The translations under genes were made by a program, and so were the position numbers. The notes beneath the pieces were generated by a model. That model did not search any database. It was not told the origin of the DNA and saw only the letters and a program-made list of their open reading frames with translations. Source: Zantedeschia hybrid cultivar (lineage: Eukaryota > Streptophyta > Magnoliopsida > Alismatales > Araceae). Taken from it: a stretch of 64,000 nucleotides of DNA. The stretch is from the NCBI GenBank assembly GCA_030544215.1, contig JARZZO010000001.1, positions 72,070,456 to 72,134,455 of the forward strand, written 5' to 3'. This document shows positions 57,396-64,000 of the stretch, piece by piece. Each line of letters begins with the position of its first letter. Position 1 is the stretch's first letter.

Positions 57396-60300
57396 TTTAC
57401 AACAGTAGGCAAAGCAGAAGAATCTAAAAAGACTTTATCGACGTGCTGGTCGCAGGAGAAATTAGCCAGAGCATCAGCAGCTTTATTGGCTTCTCTAACT
57501 GCATGGCAAAAGTGAAGATCCATAGCTTCCCTGAGAGAACAAAACTCAAACCACCAAGGAAAAAGAATCCAAGGGATAGTGGGATTAGTTGAAGTAATGA
57601 GTGTAATCAGTGAGAGGCAATCAGATTCTACAATAAGATAAGGGAAACCTTGTTGAAGACACATGTGGAGACCGGTAATGATCGCCCTAAGTTCAGAAAT
57701 GATACTATGAGTGTGACCAAAGTAGGCACAAGAGGCCATAATGAACTGACCTTTATCATTTCTGAGAATAGCTGAACCTGCAGAGTTACCAGGATTACCT
57801 CTACTGCTACCATCAGTGTTAAGTTTGAGTTTACCTGTAGGAGGATGCATCCATCTTACCAGTACCTGTAACGTGGGAGAGAAAGAATCCACAACCCCCA
57901 CTGCTTGCAGTGCAGCTCTATGCGCAGGGGAACAAGGGGACTTTGGGGAATACATGGCAGCAAGCTCTCTTATGAGGTGGAGGCTCTGATGCAGTATGCT
58001 TTCCTTACGGGAGTGGATACCATCATACTTGGCTGAACACCTGGCTTTCCAAAGAAACCATGCAACAATAGAAGGAATAATACCCATAATGAAAGAGTAA
58101 AGAGATGTACCTGATGCTAGGGTGATGAAGGAACCAAATATATGGTGAAAGGAGCTCATATGAAAAGTAAGACCACATCTATCTTGAAAGAAGCGCCAGC
58201 AGTAGGAGGCCCAATCTCCATAGGCCAAGACATGATTGAGAGTCTCTCGTGAGGCATTCGAGCAACATACGCACTTTGATGCCAAAGAAATACCTATTCT
58301 TTGAATATTGGAATCAAAAGGCAATTTGTGAACAAGGGCCCTGTAAATAAAGATGGAGATCTTCTTGGGTATTTGAGTGCACCAGATCCATTTAGAGATG
58401 GAAAGTGGAGGTATCTGCTGCCTAACAACTTGCCAAGCTGATTTAGTGGTGAAAAAACCATAGGAATTCGGCTTCCAGATAATCTTATCCTGGTCTTGTT
58501 GGGTGGAAAAGGTGCCGATATAATCCATGATAATAGCAGAGATGTCTGAGGGTAGTGAGTGTAATAGGTGCTGTCCAGAAGTGATATAATCGCGAATCGA
58601 CCAAGCTTGGGTATTGCCAATAGCAGTCCACTGATCCTCAGAGATATGATCCTTTAAGGGGCCATGACCAGTCCAATCATCATGCCAGAAGGAAATATGA
58701 CCCTGGCCCACTGACCAACAGGTGTTGTCAAGAACCCATTTTCTATGCTTAAGCACCATCTTCCAATGAGGAGAACCAACAATAGGACAAGTAGAAATAT
58801 GATGCCTGTGCAGGTAAGTCTGATTAATGTACTCACCCCAGATGCCCTTTTGAGAGTATACTTTCCAGCATAATTTAACCTTAAGGGCAGCCCCTAGCTC
58901 CAGAAGAGAACGAATACCAATTCCACCTTCAGAGGTTGGCCTAGCCAGGTGTTTCCAAGCGATCCAATGCCTACGCATCCCTGTTGAAGTGGATCCCCAA
59001 AAGAAAGCAGCAAATGTCCTCTCTAAAGAGTGAAGAATACTCTTAGGAGGGGTGAGAACAGCAAGAATATGTATAGGAATGGAAGATAGCACATGCTTGA
59101 TAAGGATCAGTCTTCCACCAGGCGAAAGGAGGTTAGATTTCCAGGAAGCTAGTCTACTTCTCACCTTGTCCAAGAGGGGATGGAAGTATATTGCCTTAGC
59201 TGCACCTTTGAAGAGAGGAGCACCCAAATAAGTGATAGGGAAGGCCCTGTGAGAGATAGAAACTCTAGCAGCTACTTGATTGATTCTCCAAGTAGGAGTA
59301 TATCTCGCAATGTAGAAAGAGCTCTTGCTTGTGTTGATCTTTTGACCTGAGCATCTCTCATAAATGGTCAGGAAAGCCATAAGTCTGCGTAAAGATCCTT
59401 GAGAGCCATTAGTGAAGATAATAGTGTCATCAGCAAATAAGAGATGCGAAATAATAGGCCCCTCAGTGAAAGTAGAATAAGGGGTAATAATGCCTCTGTG
59501 GCACAGCTGCTGAAGACCTCTGCTGAATGCCTCTTCAGCGAGAATAAATAAGCTGGGTGCCAAAGGGTCTCCCTGTCGAAGACCACGAGAGGAGGTAAAG
59601 AAGCCACCAACATTACCATTGAGGATGACAGAAAACCAACAGTTGGTGAATAATCCTCTGATGAGGTTAATCCACTTGGGAGAGAAGCCAAATTTTTCCA
59701 GCACATCAAATAAGTAAGACCATTCCAACCTGTCATATGCTTTCATCATGTCAAGTTTGAAGATGATGTTATGTCCTCTGACCGTTTTAGAAATGCTATG
59801 GGTAAGCTCCTGAGCAAGACAGATGTTGTCAGCCATATCTCTGCCTTTAACAAAGGCACCATGGAGAGGAGAAATAAGGGCAGGCAGAACAAGAGATAAT
59901 CTTTTGCAGATGATGAGTGAGATAATCTTGTAAGTGAAATTGCATAGACTAATAGGTCTAAACTCCTTCAGAGAGTTAGGAGACTCCCCTTTGGGGATTA
60001 GCACGAGGTGAGTGGAGGTAAAAGATTTAGGAAGGAGGCCTCCATTAAAGAACTCCTTAACAGCATCATACACATCAATAGAGATGATATCCCAGCAAGA
60101 GGTAAAGAAATCACCAGAGAATCCATCTGGACCAGGGGCACTATCAGGGCTTAAGGAGAAGACCGAATCCTTAACTTCCTCAATAGTTGGAGTAGCCATC
60201 AAAGCTTGATTATCTGCATCAGAAACAATGGTAGGAATATATTGCAGAAGACCACTGTTGTTCATGGTAGGCGGCTCAGAAGTAAACAGATTTTGATAAA

Positions 60301-61480
60301 AAGCTATGGCCATGGAAAGTAAAGTGTCTTGATCAGATATCTCATCGCCTTGATCATTAACCAGAGAGTGAATGAAGTTATTCCTCCGTCTTTCATTAAC
60401 TATAGAGTGGAAGAAAGCTGTGTTCTGATCGCCTTCTTTAAGCCATTTGAGATGAGATTTTTGCCTCCAATAGATTTCTTGGCGAAGAAGAAGCTCATCA
60501 AGATCCTTCTTGGCTGTGGTAAGATCATCAAAGGATTGGTTAGAAGGATTATTGTCAGCAATGATTTGCAATGCGTTTACCTTCTCTTCAGCCTGTATAA
60601 CATTCTGGAAGATATTACCAAAGACATTTCTATTCCAAGTCTTAAGAGAGACTCTCAACCTTTTCAATTTAGCACTAAGTTTGAATAATGGGGAAGCATG
60701 AAGGGGTTGAGACCAACAAGATTTCACCAGATGAAGGAAGTTATTATGCCTAGTCCACATTTTGAGAAATTTAAAGTGAGATTTTCTAAGAGTATCAGCA
60801 TCATGATAAGAGATCAATAAAGGACTATGATCGGAATTAATGTGATGCAGGTGAGCAACATAAGTCTTAAAAGAAGAAAACCAAGCAGGGTTGGCTAACC
60901 CTCTATCCAGCCTAGCTTTGATGCAGCCAGGACCAAGTTGACCATTCCTCCATGTGTAGGAAGGACCAATGAAGCCGAGATCCATCATGTTGCAATCCTG
61001 AGAGAAAGAATGAAAAGCATCCACAGCAGTTTGAGAGGGAGCATTACCGCCAAGTTTTTCATGAGAGTAGAAGACAGAGTTGAAGTCTCCCACTATCATC
61101 CAAGGGTCAGGGACAGCCAAGGAGGTTATGGTGTCCCATATGAGGATTCTTTCCTGTAAGTGACAACTAGCATAAATAAAAGTGATATAATGAATAGTCC
61201 TGCCACCAACTTTAATAGTAATAAAATTCTCATGGGTAGTGATAACATCGACAGATATGGAAGCATGCCAGAAGATCCAAACTTTACCCAAAGGATTACC
61301 ACTAGACAAAAATTGAGAGAGGCCGATTTTGAGTGAGAGGGCAACCAAAGGAGAGTTCTGCACCATAGGTTCCAGAATAGCGGCAATTTGCACCTTGTTG
61401 GTTTTGCAAAGAGAAGTGAACCGACGTTTAGAAGGAGAGTTACCAATTCCCCTAATATTCCACACAAGGATTTCAACCAT
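57347..61480 (-). CDS. LINE D ORF2 protein: endonuclease, reverse transcriptase, zinc-binding region, RNase H
   Basis: The 1377-residue frame has no stop or frameshift. Residues 1-230 form an APE-type endonuclease (WNIRGIG, ILEPM, VGDFN, SDHSPL). Residues about 440-700 are the reverse transcriptase: SPDSAPGPDG, RPISLCN, FVKGRDMADN, LDMMKAYDRLEW, LRQGDPLAPSLF and the FADD active site. A zinc-binding region with C-x-C-C and H-C patterns lies near 1090-1140. RNase H near the C-terminus keeps its acidic residues (NTDGS, SELRAI, VESDC, NKAADALA). The start ATG overlaps the ORF1 stop as TAATG (61482-61478). The protein would nick DNA and copy LINE RNA at the nick. All catalytic motifs I can check are present, so it may be active. 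Confidence 0.95.
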   Translation of the reverse strand: MVEILVWNIRGIGNSPSKRRFTSLCKTNKVQIAAILEPMVQNSPLVALSLKIGLSQFLSSGNPLGKVWIFWHASISVDVITTHENFITIKVGGRTIHYITFIYASCHLQERILIWDTITSLAVPDPWMIVGDFNSVFYSHEKLGGNAPSQTAVDAFHSFSQDCNMMDLGFIGPSYTWRNGQLGPGCIKARLDRGLANPAWFSSFKTYVAHLHHINSDHSPLLISYHDADTLRKSHFKFLKMWTRHNNFLHLVKSCWSQPLHASPLFKLSAKLKRLRVSLKTWNRNVFGNIFQNVIQAEEKVNALQIIADNNPSNQSFDDLTTAKKDLDELLLRQEIYWRQKSHLKWLKEGDQNTAFFHSIVNERRRNNFIHSLVNDQGDEISDQDTLLSMAIAFYQNLFTSEPPTMNNSGLLQYIPTIVSDADNQALMATPTIEEVKDSVFSLSPDSAPGPDGFSGDFFTSCWDIISIDVYDAVKEFFNGGLLPKSFTSTHLVLIPKGESPNSLKEFRPISLCNFTYKIISLIICKRLSLVLPALISPLHGAFVKGRDMADNICLAQELTHSISKTVRGHNIIFKLDMMKAYDRLEWSYLFDVLEKFGFSPKWINLIRGLFTNCWFSVILNGNVGGFFTSSRGLRQGDPLAPSLFILAEEAFSRGLQQLCHRGIITPYSTFTEGPIISHLLFADDTIIFTNGSQGSLRRLMAFLTIYERCSGQKINTSKSSFYIARYTPTWRINQVAARVSISHRAFPITYLGAPLFKGAAKAIYFHPLLDKVRSRLASWKSNLLSPGGRLILIKHVLSSIPIHILAVLTPPKSILHSLERTFAAFFWGSTSTGMRRHWIAWKHLARPTSEGGIGIRSLLELGAALKVKLCWKVYSQKGIWGEYINQTYLHRHHISTCPIVGSPHWKMVLKHRKWVLDNTCWSVGQGHISFWHDDWTGHGPLKDHISEDQWTAIGNTQAWSIRDYITSGQHLLHSLPSDISAIIMDYIGTFSTQQDQDKIIWKPNSYGFFTTKSAWQVVRQQIPPLSISKWIWCTQIPKKISIFIYRALVHKLPFDSNIQRIGISLASKCVCCSNASRETLNHVLAYGDWASYCWRFFQDRCGLTFHMSSFHHIFGSFITLASGTSLYSFIMGIIPSIVAWFLWKARCSAKYDGIHSRKESILHQSLHLIRELAAMYSPKSPCSPAHRAALQAVGVVDSFSPTLQVLVRWMHPPTGKLKLNTDGSSRGNPGNSAGSAILRNDKGQFIMASCAYFGHTHSIISELRAIITGLHMCLQQGFPYLIVESDCLSLITLITSTNPTIPWILFPWWFEFCSLREAMDLHFCHAVREANKAADALANFSCDQHVDKVFLDSSALPTVVKGEITSDKSGIPHLRI

Positions 61481-64000
61481 TAAAACGTAGCTTTTTTCTT
61501 TTGAGCGCGGGTGAGCATGGTGCTCTTTTGCTTGGCCTTGGACTTGGTAGGATATGAATCTTGCATGCCTGTATTGTTAGTAACATGAGAGTCCTCAGAA
61601 GAGGCAAAAGATTTTTTAAATTTCTGAATATCTAGTAAGCATTTATGGTCCTCCCTATGAGCAGAACTGTCCAGGTTAAGGGCCTCCAAGAAGGAAGTAT
61701 GGCCCTCAGAATGAGGATGTAAGTGGATAGCATCAGTGAGGCAATATTCATTAGGTAATACAAGGGGAGATGTCACCTGTTTGTTGACTTTTGAGAGTAA
61801 GTGATCAACTTTGTGCTTTGTCGAGTTTGCCTCAAAAATAACGCTGTCCTGTGCATTAGCTGGAGGGCTACCTGAAAAGGAGGATGTGTCTTCCAGATTT
61901 AACTTGCAAGGAGGTTGAGGAGTAACGGTTACCTGGTTAGCAATGCTCGGCATGGTCGGTTTGAGGCCGGGGGGTGTGGTACGATTGTCATGTGGGCCGG
62001 TCCGCATAAGGGCAGTATTCACGCAGGGCCCAATGATAGTGGACGGTTGACTGTGATCAATGTTGGCTTGGTCCTGATAGTGAGCCGTCGCGTCTGTAGA
62101 GGCCCGCAAGGGTGCCAGAGGGCTCGTGCAAGGAGCATCGTTGGAGTTGGGCTGGTTGTAGCTCGACGTCTTGCCACTTAGGAGACTAGGCTGAGTCAGC
62201 TGAGGCGTGGGCCCCACAGGGGAGGTGTGTGAGGTCTCGATAAGCAGGGGTGGCAGCAGAGGAGAACTTGGCATGCAGGCTTGCGGTCCCATTAACAGAT
62301 TCTGCTCCTGACTGATGAGGGGCTTCTAGGGAGTGGGCGTGCCAGCCGAGTAGCCTCTGGTAGGTTCGATAGATCCCTTCGTCCGCCTAGTAGGCCCGTG
62401 GTCCGAGCGAGATATTGTGGGTGCGTCAGTGGAAGCTCGAGCTGGGTGTCGGATGAGTCTCTGAGAATGCCCATCATCAGGAGAGACCGTCAGCGGCGGT
62501 TGCAATGGCGTGACTACATGCATGGCCCTGGTGGTCTGCATCAGAGGGTCGTGGCGTTTGACAGCCGACGGAGAGGAGCGAGCGAGAGCAGGGCCCAGGG
62601 GGGCATCCTGATCCTCTTTGGGGATCTCCAAATCCTGCGGAAAGGACCCGTCGGCCCAGCAGGCCTGTGAGCTAGATGGCGTAGGGGCGTTGGAGGGAGG
62701 CTCAGCGGGATCCTGCGTGACCACCAAGGGTCCCTGGCTCGGGCTCGAAACATCAATAGGGGCGAGGGCCGGAGAGAGAGTTCCAGCACCAGGAGAGGGG
62801 GCCGGAAAGTAGGCACCTGGCGTTGGTGAGAGCGTGGCCTCGTGCATGGCACTGTAGATCTTCATATACATGACAGAGGTATTATGTGTCAGCTGATCCG
62901 GCCCTGAAGCTTCCAGGTGCGAGCCCAGCAATGCAGAGGCGTGCTCGGGAGGCCCTTCCCCCAACAGTGGGGACACCTGTCGAACACCTGGCGGGTGACC
63001 AAGATGGATAGGATTCTGTGGGCGCTGATCATGGAGCGGGGCTACGGGGGGCGTAGGCGAGGACGTGGCGCCCTACATGGCGCTGCAGATCTTCGTTGGC
63101 GTGTAAGTGTTAGAACCCGTCAGTGGAAGCAAGGCATAGGTAGTCGGCGCCGCGGGTGAGTCAGGCGCGAGGCCCGTGGAGGCGTCAAGGGGTGGCAGAG
63201 GCACCTGGTTCTGAGGCATTAGCCGAGGCAGACCGATAGGGGCGTTGTCGGGCGCAAAGTCCGCAGGGGGATCATCACTAGGGGGAGCTGTGGGCACCAC
63301 AGGCAGGGACGTGGCAGCTAGCATGGCGATAGGGGTCCTCGAGGCCCTGGGGGATGTAGGACCCGAAAGGAGCTCCAGGCAGGTGGTGGCAGGCGGAGGG
63401 AGAGTGGTAGGCGCCTGGCCCGCGATAGGGGTCTCGGGAGGATCCTGGGAGCCCGAGGGAGGAAAAGCCGGGGCAGACGCCGGGAGTTGAGGTTGCGTGG
63501 CCTGCTGGGAGGGTTGCTGCACAAGAGCCACAGAGGAGGGCTGAGGGGTAGGCCTGTCAGGGGCGTCAGCGGGCATCTCCAAAGGTATAGGCGGGGGTAA
63601 AGCAAGGCCTGGGAGAGGTGTAGCCACCAAGGAAAGCTGGGAAGGGAAAGTGGAGGGCGACATCACGTCATCGGAGCGTTGAGTGTCTGAGGTAGGGGGA
63701 TCGAGATCATCAGAGGGAGGCAGATAGGGGATCTCAGCGGCGGGGGCACCAGGATCTTCGGAAGACGATCCAAGGGCAGCAAACGCATTGGAAATGTTGA
63801 TGTGGGGCTGAGATGCGATCTTGGAAACCTAGCGTTGGGGTTTCTTGCCAGCGCCGGTGGGGGCCTGAGGAACCCTAGCTCCAGGAACAGCCAGTTTGAG
63901 AGCAGCGTTGGGTTCCGCCGGAGCTTGTGAGGAAGATAGGGGCATCTTCAGAGGCTCGCTTGGGCGAGGGGGGGCGCCAGCAGAAGGTAGCTGACCGTTG
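61480..64000 (-). pseudogene. LINE D ORF1 C-terminal part, one frame with three TAG codons
   Basis: The frame enters from beyond 64000 and stays open to the TAA at 61480-61482 apart from TAG at 63829-63831, 63073-63075 and 62326-62328. The sequence is Pro/Ser/Thr/Ala-rich and ends in a Lys-rich tail (LTRAQKKKATF), matching the ends of ORF1 in A and B. The DUF4283-like domain and zinc knuckle would be beyond the window. In LINEs of this kind ORF1 is the RNA-binding partner of ORF2. With three stops it is formally a pseudogene, though the absence of any frameshift over 2.5 kb is striking. Confidence 0.8.

Larger units (their letters stand above)
57058..64000 (-). mobile_element. LINE D, most intact copy, runs off the window
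   Basis: A T run (57058-57077) and the conserved terminal motif mark the 3' end. ORF2 is fully open. ORF1 is one continuous frame up to the window edge except for three TAG codons. The N-terminal half of ORF1 and the 5' end lie beyond 64000. It is the best candidate for a recent or current source of enzyme for this family. Confidence 0.93.

Overview
The window is nuclear DNA of a flowering plant. Evidence: spliced plant genes (a BUD31/G10 spliceosome gene, a TTL-type TPR gene and a mitochondrial bL35 gene with four exons), a tRNA-Asp-primed LTR retrotransposon, L1-type LINEs with a DUF4283-like ORF1 and an EN-RT-RNase H ORF2, MITEs, and Arabidopsis-type telomeric repeats (TTTAGGG). The species cannot be named from the sequence; GGTACCGG-rich foldbacks are a weak hint only.

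Layout. 1-7595 is a non-autonomous LTR retrotransposon (minus strand, LTR about 2.5 kb, window cuts its 3' LTR). It sits in a copia-like LTR (7596-8983), which itself sits in the 3' end of LINE A (8984-16421). Next come a telomeric-repeat tract, LINE B (16559-24116), a second tract and a tiny LINE 3' fragment (24440-24492). A partial BUD31 copy follows (24493-25074), then the left arm of an inverted duplication carrying a solo LTR (25715-27595).

A gene island occupies about 28-50 kb, all genes on the minus strand: a TTL-like TPR protein (five exons, no thioredoxin domain), mitochondrial ribosomal protein bL35 (four exons, one in-frame TAG) and BUD31 (three exons, intact, second intron 5.6 kb with nested TE fragments). 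The right arm of the inverted duplication lies at 50990-53085. From 53101 to the window end is a second LINE array: E, C and D, all on the minus strand, each joined by its poly(A) tail to a (TTTAGGG)n tract, with the 5' ends of E and C also abutting such tracts. LINE D has an intact 1377-residue ORF2.

The most notable system is the LINE family itself. Every poly(A) 3' end seen (B, C, D, E and fragment F) runs directly into CCCTAAA repeats, and every visible 5' end, full-length or truncated, also abuts telomeric repeats. The arrays are head-to-tail and interleaved with telomeric DNA, as expected for LINEs that insert into telomeric repeats or are added at chromosome ends and then capped by telomerase. 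ORF1 and ORF2 of the intact member overlap as TAATG, a stop-start arrangement, and the ORF1 frames are broken almost only by TAG codons.
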